From positions 2,728,001 through 2,792,000 of the forward strand of contig JABRWF010000001.1 of NCBI GenBank assembly GCA_018343915.1: a stretch of 64,000 nucleotides of DNA, written 5' to 3'. Source of the DNA: Agroathelia rolfsii (lineage: Eukaryota > Basidiomycota > Agaricomycetes > Amylocorticiales > Amylocorticiaceae). The notes under the pieces are model-generated. The model made no database searches, was not told the DNA's origin, and worked only from the letters and a program-made list of their open reading frames with translations. Within the stretch, counting starts at the first letter, position 1; each line of letters begins with the position of its first letter. Made by a program: the position numbers and the translations under genes. This document shows positions 1-10,593 of this stretch, piece after piece.

Positions 1-1669
1 CAAAAAGAGTAGGCGTCGAAATGACACCAGACACCCGGTTGGTGTTGTCGACAAAATCAATAATTCTGCAATCTGTCTTGTTTGTATCTGGAGATAACCG
101 CATGCCGCGTCCAATCTAAAAGAGTGCATTGTTAGTGCCTGAAAAGCGGCACATGTTGGACGGACAAACCATCTGAGCAAACAAGTTGCGTGAGCGTGTG
201 GGACGGGCAAGTATCACACAGTCTATACTGGGTATGTCGGCACCTTCTGTTAAAATGCCTAGAGAAGGAACAGACTTTAACACGTCTGGGATTTTGATAG
301 CCACAAGATTGAAATATATACTGACCACAGTTAATCAGCACGGGGAAAGTCCCCTCCTTGAATGAGCTGATTAAGGCCCTTCGTTCCGAGGCTGGCGTGC
401 CGGCAAAGATGTATCGCGCATCTATGCCAAAACTACGGAACATCTGTGTCAAGTCGCGGACGTGTGCGAGGTTCACACAGAAGATCAACGTCGATCTACG
501 TCCCGCTGTTGAATGTGAGCATAGTCTAACCAGATGACATAAACAATGTCTTACAAGCTCGGTCGAGCCAAGTTTGGACAAGAAGTTTGTTGATCGTGTA
601 GGTATTGACAACATGAGCCAAGCTAGTAGCGTTGAAATCACCAGATCTTGAATTAAGAGTGACATTGCCTAGGTCAAGCTGGGCACGAACGGTAGTGAAT
701 CGTACATCACATAACCTAACGAAAACGGAATATTCTTCTCAGTCGTGAGAATCAAAGTGTACGGAGTCAAATGGACAGACCATTGGTCTTTGATCATTTG
801 CAAGAAGTCCCGATGATAAACGATACGCTCGAAGACAGAGCCGAGCGCTAATCCATCATGACGATTGAAAGTTGCGGAAAAGCCAATAATGGGAATTGAG
901 TGGCTCCTGGGTAAGACCCCTATGGCTTCTGCATCTTTTGGAGCCTTGATACTCGGTTCGAAATGAGATAATAGGCGCCGATAACTGAGGTGTTCGTGAG
1001 GACATAAAGGACAGTGAAATGAACACTTTGAACGCGTACGAAGGGGCAGCGGCATGATGAGCTTCATCCACAATAATAGCTTTCAGCCACCGGGGGTCGA
1101 ACTTGGATAGTCGCTGTGATTGAATTAGGGTTTGATAGGTCGCGACAGTTCTAAAGAGCAAAACAAGGAACATGAGGAAATGCAGGAGTAAAATATGGAC
1201 GATGTTAACATGTCTGCTGATCCCGTAGCTTGATGTTTCGCTCCTTGCTCGATTTCTACAGACCAATGAGGAAATAGTTTCTCGGCTTGTGCAGCCGCTT
1301 GCAGCGCAAGCTCAATACTATTCACAATGATCAAGGCCCGGTTCGCTTGTGTGTTGGCTCTCGGGGGTGCCATGCGTGAGAGCAAGGATAGGAAAACGGT
1401 CGTCTGTAGATTTTTCATGCATGAGTTAGAACCAAGGGATTGACGATACTCAAAGACATGACAACCTTCCCGGAGCCGGTGGGCAAAGAAATACCAAGGC
1501 GAGTACAGCCTGAGCCCAGAGCCTCCAGGCATGAGTCCAAACACGCCTCTTGGTATGGCCTCAATGTTACGGTGGCCGGAGATAGTTTTGCAAATGTGCT
1601 CAGGCTAGCATATCGCCATGACTTTCGTAGATAGCTGGCAGGCAGAAGACTATAGATACGCCATATCAT
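1..1669 (-). CDS. IRC3: Irc3-type mitochondrial ATP-dependent helicase (5' part; cut by window edge)
   Basis: Superfamily 2 DEAD/DEAH-box helicase of the Irc3 type, which in yeast acts on branched DNA in mitochondria. Read on the minus strand from the ATG at 1669, the first exon gives a basic, acid-free start (MIWRIYSLL, then Arg/Lys/Ser-rich) that fits a mitochondrial presequence. It continues into LRPYQEACL (Q-motif region) and Walker A PTGSGK; an intron follows and the next exon opens TTVFLSLL. Later exons show motif II DEAHH (near 1070), motif III GFSATF (near 880), the second RecA domain ([15 protein letters not shown], near 480), motif [12 protein letters not shown] (near 240) and motif VI IGRGMR (near 110). 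Several short introns interrupt it. The C-terminal end lies beyond position 1. An earlier in-frame start is TTG only, so I chose the ATG. Family assignment is strong; the mitochondrial location is inferred. Confidence 0.85.
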
Positions 1670-2121
1670 GGGATAGTACAATATTGGCTGACCAGGGAGT
1701 GAAAGAGGGGGAGTCAAAGTCAGCAATGAGATTGATCGTCAAGCGGAACGTCTTCAGGTTCTACCAGGCTACTTCAAGCCTGAGTTCAAGTGATCCCGAC
1801 GTCACTGGCAGACTCAGAATTACATGGGTAGCTTCTTACATGTACATGCTTGTACCAAGTACAAAGCACGTGACCGTTATCTCACACAGCCACGGGCAGA
1901 GGACCAATCACAGCATTCCAACTCAGTGCCCCTGGAATCAGAGAATGCCCCAAAGCTGGCTGAACCCACTCATATCTTGCTTATAATCACTCCAATAATG
2001 TGGTCTAGTAGGATGTATAATTTTGGGCTCCCAAAATGAAGTGAATAATGGTAGTCTATGAAAGGTAGAGGTATATCGTGCAATAGTGTATAGACACCAT
2101 CCCCCAGTCTGAGGAAGGCGT
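1670..2121. other. Intergenic, helicase 5' flank and carrier 3' flank
   Basis: About 450 bp between the helicase start and the carrier stop. The short open frames here have no family resemblance and no intron pattern. It should hold the helicase promoter and the carrier 3' UTR. No distinct TATA box was picked out. Confidence 0.5.
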
Positions 2122-3347
2122 TTAGCCAGATCCACCAGAGTAGACCTTGCCGAACAGGACTTCCTGGAGCTTGTCGTACAGCGACAAGACACCAGCACCA
2201 GCAACACCACGGAGGATGTTGGCACCAGCACCCTTGAAGAGGGACTTGGTGCCCTCCTTGGCAATGATCTGGGAGCCAGCATCGAACATGGACTTGTAGT
2301 GAACAGCCGAGCCGGAAGTCATCATCATGCGACGACGGATGGTGTCCAGAGGGTACGAAGCAAGACCAGCACCAATGGTGACACCCCAGCCAAGAGCAAA
2401 GGAGGCCAAGAAGGAGCCCTGGAGAGCACCAACAAGAACGACGGGCTCTGCATGAAAATGTTAGGACAGCTCCAATTTAAGAAAGTAGTATTGCTTACTA
2501 AGCGAGTCGTAGACACCGAAGTAGAGACCACGGTAGACGATGATACCGACGACCGAGGGAACGAAGCCACGGTAGAGACCGGCAATACCGTCGGAAGCAA
2601 GGGTCTTCTTGTAGACGTCGACGAGACCGTTGAACTGGCGGGCTCCTCCACCCTTGGAGGACTTGGCGTCGTTAGCCAGACGCGTACGGGCGTAGTCAAG
2701 CGAGTACACGAAGAGGAGAGAAGAAGCACCAGCAGCTCCACCAGAGGCGACGTTGCCAGCGAACCACTTCCAGTAGCCCTCGTTCTTCTTGAAGCCGAAC
2801 AAGGACTTGAAGTAGTCCTCTAAACATATGGTTAGCCCCTCACTTGAAGCGGAAATATTAAAGTGAAGGCTTACTGAATGCGAAGTTGAGCGCCTGCGTG
2901 GGGAAGTAACGGATGACGTTGGCGGTGTTTCCACGCCAGAGGGAGACGAGACCCTCATCCTTGTATGTACGGATGAAAGCATCAGAAACACCCTTGTAGG
3001 GGGTGCTGAGACGGCCCTGCTTGATCTGGAAGACGTGTCAGTCTCGGAATAAGACTAAACGCGTGTAAAGGTGCCTACCATCTCATCCTGGTTCTGGACG
3101 AGGAGCTTAATACGCTCAATGGGGGCAGCAGAAGTCTTAGCGACGGCCTGTAAAAGGATACAGTTGAGTTTTCCGCACAAATAATTTTTCAGGAATAGAG
3201 AGGACATACAGCAGAGACACCACCCATCAAGAAGTCGACTGTAGAACAGAGCGCACACGACCGTTAATTGTGGGGTAGGGTGAATAAAAGCCGTAGCGAC
3301 TGACCAGCAAACTCCTTGGGAGTCTTAGCCTTTTTAGCGTCAGCCAT
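2122..3347 (-). CDS. AAC: Mitochondrial ADP/ATP carrier (adenine nucleotide translocase)
   Basis: Exchanges cytosolic ADP for matrix ATP across the inner mitochondrial membrane. I resolved six exons: 3305-3347, 3210-3238, 3079-3147, 2875-3025, 2499-2819 and 2122-2447. All junctions are GT-AG, they sum to 939 nt and give 312 residues, the usual family length. The protein starts [14 protein letters not shown] and then runs into [20 protein letters not shown]. It has three mitochondrial-carrier repeats, each with a P-x-[DE]-x-x-[KR] signature (PIERIK, SLDYAR in the second repeat, PLDTIRRR). The hexapeptide RRRMMM, diagnostic of ADP/ATP carriers, is present. The end is Gly-rich. The very small second and third exons are easily missed by gene finders. 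The gene faces the helicase and shares its upstream side with the SUMO ligase 3' end. Confidence 0.97.
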
Positions 3348-3824
3348 AGTTACGGCAAGTAAAGGAAGAAAAGAAAGGACTGAGTGGAGGAAGTGGAGGA
3401 AGGTGAAGAAGAGGTATAATCCAAAATTTCGCGGTTTAAGTAGCCTATTCGGAGTAGATCGGAGCCAAAAGTCACGTGGGCATACACCGACAAGGGAACC
3501 AGTCGCGCGGCCCAGTAAGGGGCCGAGGGCAGAACTCCCCTCCGCTTGCCACCTCGTTCCATCTCCCGACACTGTCGTTTTTACGCGATCGGTCCGAGCA
3601 GCCAATCATCATCGATGCATCACCTTGCGCGTTTTGATGGGGACGGCTTTTAGTCTAAGTCCACGCATCTGTTATTGACAGTGTTTCAGCATTATTTACA
3701 TACACCAGTAGTAAACATTAATTATATAGTAACTCATACAGCAGGATATCGCCACGACACCAGAGATGTAAAAAAAAAAAAAAAAAAAAAAAAAACAATT
3801 ATCAAACTATATGAAACACAGCAT
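3348..3824. promoter_or_regulatory. Carrier promoter region and SUMO-ligase 3' flank
   Basis: About 480 bp upstream of the ADP/ATP carrier. It holds a CT-rich stretch on the minus strand just before the carrier ATG (about 3350-3420), typical of highly expressed fungal genes, and a CCAAT (plus strand) near 3601. The distal part carries the 26-nt A run listed separately. No coding signal was seen. Confidence 0.45.
3770..3795. repeat. A26 homopolymer (T26 on the minus strand)
   Basis: An uninterrupted run of 26 A on the plus strand, 30 bp beyond the SUMO-ligase stop codon, so a poly-T in that gene's 3' region. It may be a slippage-prone microsatellite. Confidence 0.95.
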
Positions 3825-6472
3825 TTACCATGAGCCACCATGATGACCATTCTGGCTTTGGTATGAATAATTAGGAGGCAATGACTCCTCGCTCCCATTA
3901 GGAGGATACGGTCCCGACGATGGCATGAGGCCGTAATAGTTGGGATAGCCATTCAACGGTGAATGGTGGTATATAGGAGACCTTGGGCCATTTCCATGAT
4001 ATGGAGGTGTAGCTCCATAGCCTGGGTGAATCGGGGACATGGGATTTGGCGGCAATGAGGAAGAGGGAGTAGATAAGGGAGACATCTGGGCAGGTGGGCG
4101 GGACGAGTAATCAGGCCTAACAGCCGGCGCAGCACTGGATGTATGGCTGGCATGCGAGTGAGCATGAGGAGGCGGAACCGACGCCTGAGGGGGAATGCTA
4201 GATGGGCGGGAGGTGGCGAGGCCGGAACCAGAAGTTGGATGTACAGGTGATGAGGTGGTTGCTGGTGTCCCAACTCGGGATTTCTTCCAAATCTGTTCAG
4301 TAGGCGACTCTGTGCCATTGGCCTTTCTTTTGCCTAGTGTTGGTGCTGGTACAGGCGCCGGTGCTGCAGGTTCCTCATCGTCGGAATCCACAGTCAAATC
4401 AATGAAGCTAGCGACTGTCCTGTCTACTTGGATTGAATTCGCACGGGGCAGGGGCTGAGAGTCTCGTGTAGAAGTACTCGAGGGAGCGTTGGATATTGAT
4501 AGTTCTCGGTTTACCTCATCCTCATCATCGGAATCTACCAACACAATTTCATCCGCACTACCGTTTTCTACGGGTGCTGGTGCCGATTTCTTAGGGGCTA
4601 GTGACACTGGCGTTGGACTCCGGTAAGGGTGCTGTTGTTTCCATTGCGCTGATGCATACTTGTTGTCCGATGTATGCCATTGTCCATCTGATTCAACAAT
4701 CACATCTTCTACATCCTCTGAGGTTTTCTTTAAGATATCATCGAAATAACTGTGTTTCATGTTATTATAATTCCGCAAGAGAAGAAATGAGAGGCTTACC
4801 CGTCAATGATCAATTCGTCGGGGTTCAGTACTCGGTCACAGACAGGGCAAACATATGTTGTTGTTTGTTCCATAACAGAAAACCAAGAAGTCGCATCAAA
4901 GCAGGATGGATGAACACATGCCGACGACCGCGATGGTAATTGTATGCGCATAAAGCTCAACTAAAAAATACATTTGAGTCTTAAAAGCAAAATATGATAT
5001 AGAAAAGCGGCTTACGGGACATTTTAGAGATATCTTTGAGGGACCGGATATAATATCGTCATCCTCGTTGACGGAAGCGGCCACTATGTTACAGTAAGGT
5101 GAGAGAAGCTTTAGGTAGAGACGAGCCTGAGGTCGCTTACTCTTTTGCATGATTTCAGAACCACTTTTGTATTTTCCTTTTTTCAGTCGGTCCACCAATT
5201 CCTCGACTGAGGTGACCTCGACAAGTTGGATTAACATGTAATACTTCTGAAAAATGGTCAGCCTGGGGTCGAATGTCATTTCAGCACAAACAAACCTTGA
5301 GAACGACCGGTTGTTGACTATTGACATAAACAAGTTCCACCCGATTGCTGGCGGGACCGCTCATGCGAACATACTTGGTAATATCTGGAGGCGGAGCAGT
5401 CCCGGGCTTTTTCTTCAGCCCTTTGAGACTGACTTGAAGGACCTGACCATTCACCCTGACCTCGCATGTGGTAGGGAATTCAATGGGGCATGGTCCTGAG
5501 ATATTAGGTCTAAAAAAATCCGCATTTGGAGTGTAAAACATTGATGAAGTACAGTACAGCCGTAGTTGGTATTTTGTTCTGAGGTGGCATCAGGTAAGTA
5601 GTCGTCGGCGTTTTCAAAGTAGTGATACGAACCCTGGCTCTGTCAATTTGCGAATGTGCTCGTCCCTGAGCTGGAAGGTAAGTGACTGTGATTTGCGATC
5701 AGAGGCACCGCTGGACTCTATGTAATTGGTTAGAAGAATGACAGCTCGAAAGGGGGGGGGGGGGAGGCTTACCAGGGCACTCCACAACAGTTGAAACGGC
5801 CTGATCTGCGCGAACAAATGGCGATGGCTTGAAACGTATTGCTACACATTCATAAGGTCACGGCCATTAAAATTACTCAGCATAGAACCGTGCCACCTAC
5901 AAGTACTTATCGGCGGGCGCGCTGATGGTACAGGAGTCGATACTTGCGCCACAACCGAAGGCCGCCTAGGAGGTGCGTATGGGTCGTATCTTCCTATCGA
6001 ACTAGTCCCGGTGGTGGTAGGAACACTGAAGTTTGGCCTCTGTGCTGGGATCGTATGACTAGTACTGCTGCCCTGAACCGACGAAAATCTGCCCATAACA
6101 CAATGTTGAGAGGAGCCACGAGATGTATGTGTGTTTTGACTATTGGTAATAGAATCTTTATATAAGCTACTCACGTTATTTGTATCACTCTTTTGGCTTC
6201 TGACCATTGCCTTGTGTCATTGCGAGCGCGCAAGCCGGTTAGGTGGTTATGAATACGGGCAATGAGATCAGCTTTCTTGAGGTTCTTTGATATGCTGGCT
6301 CCTGCCCTCTCGTTAAGTCCTGTTACAATGGACTGTAGCTGAGGTACTTTCAGTTGTTGACCAACGGACGACCGTACGTCCTAGCAGTGAAGAGAGCCTG
6401 AGTACAGAGAGGAACTTGCAGATCAAAGGTAGGTAGTCTCACCTCGAAGTCAGACCATTCTTGGCCATTCAT
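3825..6472 (-). CDS. Siz/PIAS-family SUMO E3 ligase
   Basis: Nuclear E3 that brings SUMO-charged Ubc9 to substrates. The ATG at 6472 opens MNGQEWSDFE; the next exon holds a SAP-type DNA-binding helix pair (NLKKADLIARIHNHL). The middle has a PINIT domain, with YTPNADFFRPNISGPCPIEF and the run-on VRVNGQVLQVSLKGL. The SP-RING zinc finger is split by an intron exactly after KISLKCP (near 5010), and the next exon opens LSFMRIQLPSRS followed by CVHPSCFDA and YVCPVCDRVL. This gives the expected C-x-x-C-x-H-C-C-C spacing of SP-RINGs. The tail of about 310 residues is Ser/Pro-rich and has two SUMO-interacting motifs next to acidic runs (EIVLVDSDDEDE and FIDLTVDSDDEE). The closest characterised relatives are yeast Siz1/Siz2 and fission yeast Pli1. 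About eight introns; exact borders were not all checked. Confidence 0.92.
5752..5764. repeat. G13 homopolymer in an intron
   Basis: Thirteen consecutive G on the plus strand (C13 in the sense of the SUMO ligase), placed in an intron just upstream of a splice junction. It is a possible slippage or sequencing-error hotspot and, read as C13, a strong polypyrimidine tract near the branch region. Confidence 0.9.
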
Positions 6473-6885
6473 CGCTGGTACTATTATCTAGTGTAATATG
6501 TCGATGTAAGGAGATCTAGGAGCGAGGGCCAGCTTGCAGTGCGCCTTAGTTCAGAACTGACCAAGTGGGCCACGGGTGACACAGAACTGGCATTCGCCTG
6601 CCTGATCTTCAGCACAGCCACAGTCCCCAACTAGTCTGACTGGCGTCAGTGGATGTAACTTGAACATGGCTCCGAGCGGTAGTACGTCTTCAAGTTTATA
6701 ACGTATTACATGATGCTTAATGAATTCTACTCCACACTCATATATTTTCTGTACTTGATGCTAGCAGTAGTAACAAGCGCTGCTTAGCCCACGTATATTC
6801 ATTATTTCTTCCCCTACTAGTGCGGTCCTAATCACTTGAAGACACTAAATCCGCTGCCTTTACGTGCCTGCAGCCTATAGGGAAT
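6473..6885. other. Intergenic region upstream of the SUMO ligase
   Basis: About 410 bp between the SUMO-ligase start and the stop of the next minus-strand gene. It must hold that promoter and the downstream gene's 3' UTR. I see no coding exon and no clear box motif. Confidence 0.5.
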
Positions 6886-9204
6886 CTACGGCTTTTCTTC
6901 AACCTGACATTCTGTCTTCCCCGGTCGGATTACCATCTTCGACCTCGCTTTCTTTCTGCCTTCTAAGATATCTTTCTTCCATGAAGACGCATTCAGACTG
7001 TCATGAAGTGTGGATGGTTGAGCCTTGGAAGCTGTGTTCTTGACTTCCAGCTTTAAAGCCTTCAATAACTTGGAAGGCGCCTTCTCAATTTTCTTCATGG
7101 TTGCAACACTAGGCAAAAACAGGTTAGTAATAAAGCCCTACACTATTCAGATTACTTACCCCCATAGAGAGACTTCAGCCTTGCTGATTTCGGCACGATG
7201 CATGTCTACTCCTCGCTTCTCCAGTACATCGATAAAAACTTTGAAGTTCTATACCGGTAAGGCGGTTAATATTAGTTTATTATATCACAGCATAGAGATG
7301 ACGGACATCAAGATTTGTCCTGCAAGCATGTTCAGCTTTGATAGCGTAGATGCTAGTTTTTCTAATTGAACATACCGATAGTGTCCAGAGAGTGGCGATA
7401 ATGTGTGAATGACACCTTCTTTCACAGTGATTAATCCTGCCGACGTGACGAGTCCGCCAGATAGAAATGAGGAATGTTGGAAAGTTCCTGTCACTATACA
7501 CCATTGAGTAAATTGAGGAGCGACACCGTATTCAGTAATCAAAGTCGACGTGCACGTCAGCACTTACACTTGATTCCAACAAAAATGTTGACTATCTTTG
7601 TCGTCAGTGGTTTTTAACGGAATGATACTGCTCAGATTCTTACAGTTTTTGTCCTGCACGATTACTGCTCATTGGGAGATTGTTTTAACGAGCTCATCGC
7701 AATTTGAAGACTCACCGAAACATAAATCCATGTATTCTTTCGAACTGTCTTCTTCAATAATTTTTCCGCCACACCATGGGAAGTGAAGTGATCTTTGATG
7801 GTCTTGATGAAGCTTGATCTTTTGCCGGGGTGATCATTGATATAATGCATAGCAACATTGCCCTCGGCTGAATCAATAGATCCGGGAGAAATGGACGCTG
7901 AAGATATACTGCCGGTTTCCACCGTGTTTTGTTGATCATCGTCGCTGACAATACCTCGATCCGGACCGCCATCTCTCCATTTTCCAGCAGATGTATCAAC
8001 TAGATCGGGTTTGAGCAACATGGCTGGTGAGTAAGCAAAGTCGATTCTGTAAGTAGACAGCCTGAACCCACCTAATTTATGACTCTTGGCCCATCGTAGT
8101 TTTCCTTCTTGGTCAATTTCTACAAGGTAATTTAGACCTGGGTGGACGTCAACACATTTTATCATGTTAGGGAGTGAAGATACGACTCACGTTGCTCAGC
8201 GGAGAGATATCTGATAAATATATCAGTATGCACTCCGAACAAGGATCAGCAAGTTATTCACGTGATTCTCTGTGACAGTATTCAGATTTAGGCACTGAGC
8301 GGTTTCCGTAGAGGGGGCCAACCTGCTTCTCCAATTGTTCTCTTGAACATTCTTCAAGTGACAAATCTTTTCCACCTCCTCGATCCAGCCTTAAAATATT
8401 TGAAATTCTGGCAGTGAACCTTGATCGCATGTACATTAAACATACCACCGAAAGAAGTTCTCTTCGGTATCCTCTTCAAGCCAACGGCGATGATAATACT
8501 GTGTTCCTCTGAAAAAGGCCGAGACGCTGGACATGAAGCATATGCCATACCTTGACTAATTGAAGATAGTTGAGTCAAGATCTTCAAGTGAAGGTATGAG
8601 TTCACTCAACGATTGGATCCATATCTGTGCTTTCTTAAGCAGTAAAAGATCAGATTAGCAAGGTGACTCAGGATATTCAAAGAAGGAAAAGGTTCACACC
8701 CATCTACCAGTTCTAGCCAATGCTGTGTTTCCAAATTTTTACTCAATCTCGTTTGATCCTGTACACCCATTGGTTTAAGGGCTGCATTGTCATCTGCAAT
8801 CTGCTATGAGAAATCAATATACAAAGCGTCGAAAATCGATTTAAGCACTTGTGAGTTGTTTCGTCATGAAAACAGCACGTCTCCAGCGCGCTTTGGCATC
8901 ATTGCGTCCCTCGTCTTGCGCCTTACGTACGACCTGCCATCATATTAGTTGAGTTCTTGATCAAAATAGAGTATCTTATTGGTGTTATCACAACATTATA
9001 CCGGATGTCGTTGGCAGCCTCTGACCAACGAACTTCAGGACTCATAGGACCCGTACTATTATCTTGTTGCAGTTTGTGTGCTGGCTCGCCGCCTAAGGCT
9101 ACATCGCCCTGTGTTTTTGCATTTGAATCACTAGCATGAGTCTTTGAGTCATCCGCAGACTCCAAGTCGTGTGGTATATTATGATTGATCTCTGTCGCGG
9201 ACAT
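6886..9204 (-). CDS. IQM-like protein (IQ calmodulin-binding family) with degenerate IQ region
   Basis: It resembles the fungal/plant IQM family (IQ calmodulin-binding-motif proteins, cytosolic or nuclear, function poorly known in fungi). Conserved blocks in order: SPEVRWSEA near the N-terminus, LETQHWLELVD, QYYHRRWLEEDTEENFFRW, LDRGGGKDLSLEEC, RYLSAEQRLNYLVEIDQEG, LRWAKSHKLVDTSAGKW, GHYR and IENFKVFIDVLEKRGVDM followed by HRAEISKAEVSLWG. The C-terminus is Lys-rich. The start is the ATG at 9204 (MSATEINHNIPHDLE), an acidic, polar leader. In the relatives I know, an IQ helix precedes the RWxEA block; here that place holds a polar stretch (AHKLQQDNSTGPM) with no IQxxxRGxxxR pattern. About ten small exons; several borders are approximate. 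Family call from remembered motifs, fairly sure; function unknown. Confidence 0.72.
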
Positions 9205-9534
9205 CCTAACGCAAGGAGTTGAGCCACGCTGAGCGCAAATTGCAAGATACTGCTGCCTTATACTAGCAAAATTCTAAGTTTCCGAAATTCAGGGTATCAA
9301 GCAAGTTGTGGTATAGCTGAAAGTTCCAATATCAGTCTTTGGAAATGCATCATGCATCATCATTACTTTGGCTTGGCTATGAATGCATGTGAATGCATCA
9401 CTCATCACGCGCACTCGGTTGTTCGGGCCAGTGGCACAGGATCCGATAGATATGCATAGTCCATTCTGGAATCGCGACAACTCATCAATATCACTTCGGC
9501 ACCCACAAAGTAACACATCTCTTGTCATCTAACC
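9205..9534. promoter_or_regulatory. Shared divergent promoter, IQM-like gene / NudC
   Basis: About 330 bp between two divergent start codons. It contains a cluster of ATGCATnn/TGATGCAT-like words (about 9343-9402), including near-direct repeats of gaatgcat. No canonical TATA box is evident. Confidence 0.45.
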
Positions 9535-10456
9535 ATGCCTATCCCTGACGAGGAATACGACAAGCTCTCCGAGGAAGAGCGCAAGGCCATAGATCAGGCC
9601 GATCGCGAGCGCGAGAGGCAAGAACAGGCTTGTATGGAGTGATTGATCAAGCATACCCTAATATGCACATGGGTAATCATCGTGATTTACAGCTTTGCCC
9701 TATACCTGGCGACAGGAGCTCGGTGAAGTGGACCTCGTTGTTCCTGTTCCTAAAGGAACCCGAGCACGCGATCTGCAAGTTGTTATTCAAAAGAAGAAGC
9801 TCAGTGTTGGCCTCAAGGGACAAGAGAAAATCCTCGATGGAGAACTGTGCAAAGAGATCAAATTGGAGGATAGCACCTGGACGATCGGTCAGCTTTCTTT
9901 AGGGCTCAGCCACTCAGGACTCCATGGCTCATATTATCTCAAACAGAGGATCAGGAGAAAGTATGCATTCATCTTGAGAAACTTAACAAACAACAGTGGT
10001 GGGAGAACGTCCTCACCCATCACCCCAAGATTAACACGAGGAAGATCGAGCCTGAGAATAGCAAGCTGAGCGATCTCGATGGCGAGACAAGGTAAGCTCT
10101 TTCCCTTCGTCTATATGGCCAACAATACAAACATTTGCTTCAGGGGCATGGTCGAAAAGATGATGGTGCGTTTTTTTCGTAGATTAACAAATAAACACGC
10201 TACTTATCTTCTACATTTAGTTTGATAACCAACAGAGGGTAAGCATGCTCGAATATATTTGCCCGGTAGGAGATTTTAACTGATTTGTCTGCTTAGCAAA
10301 TGGGCAAACCTACATCGGATGAGCTAAAAAAACAAGAGGTTCGCAGGTTCTTATTTTCTTACATCGAATAACAGATTGCTGATCATCACTCAGACGCTCA
10401 AGAAATTCATGGCCTCGCATCCGGAGATGGACTTTTCCAAAGCCAAAATATCATAA
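9535..10456 (+). CDS. nudC: NudC nuclear-movement protein
   Basis: Co-chaperone for Hsp90 clients and dynein/LIS1-dependent nuclear migration. The ATG at 9535 opens MPIPDEEYDKLSEEERKAID, a charged helical leader. After an intron of about 75 bp the CS domain (p23-like fold) follows: YTWRQELGEVDLVVPVPKGT, RARDLQVVIQKKKLSVGLKG, EILDGELCKEIKLEDSTW (K before the I in this copy) and, after another intron, KVCIHLEKLNKQQWWENVL. The tail carries the family block with LDGETR, GMVEKMMFDNQQ and QMGKPTSDELKKQE split by several very small exons. It ends KKFMASHPEMDFSKAKIS, the typical NudC C-terminus. The tiny 3' exons (10-25 nt) make this gene difficult for automatic prediction. Confidence 0.93.
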
Positions 10457-10593
10457 ACATAGGTTTCGTGGGTCTTTTGGATTGTTTCAAGGAAATCATT
10501 TCAAGGCCTTATCTAGGCCATCCAATCAATCATCTATGAGAAATATTTTTGCGTGTACAACAAAATGAAAAATCTATAAAACACCGAATGCTA

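Noticed and set aside
132..665. Long minus-strand open frame near the left edge as a gene of its own
   Set aside because: It mixes one true helicase exon ([12 protein letters not shown] region) with read-through of two introns; the helicase motifs before and after are in other frames joined by GT-AG introns.
2299..2823. 174-codon plus-strand frame over the ADP/ATP carrier
   Set aside because: Antisense shadow of carrier exons 5 and 6; composition (Val/Thr/Glu-rich) follows from the reverse complement of the carrier codons.
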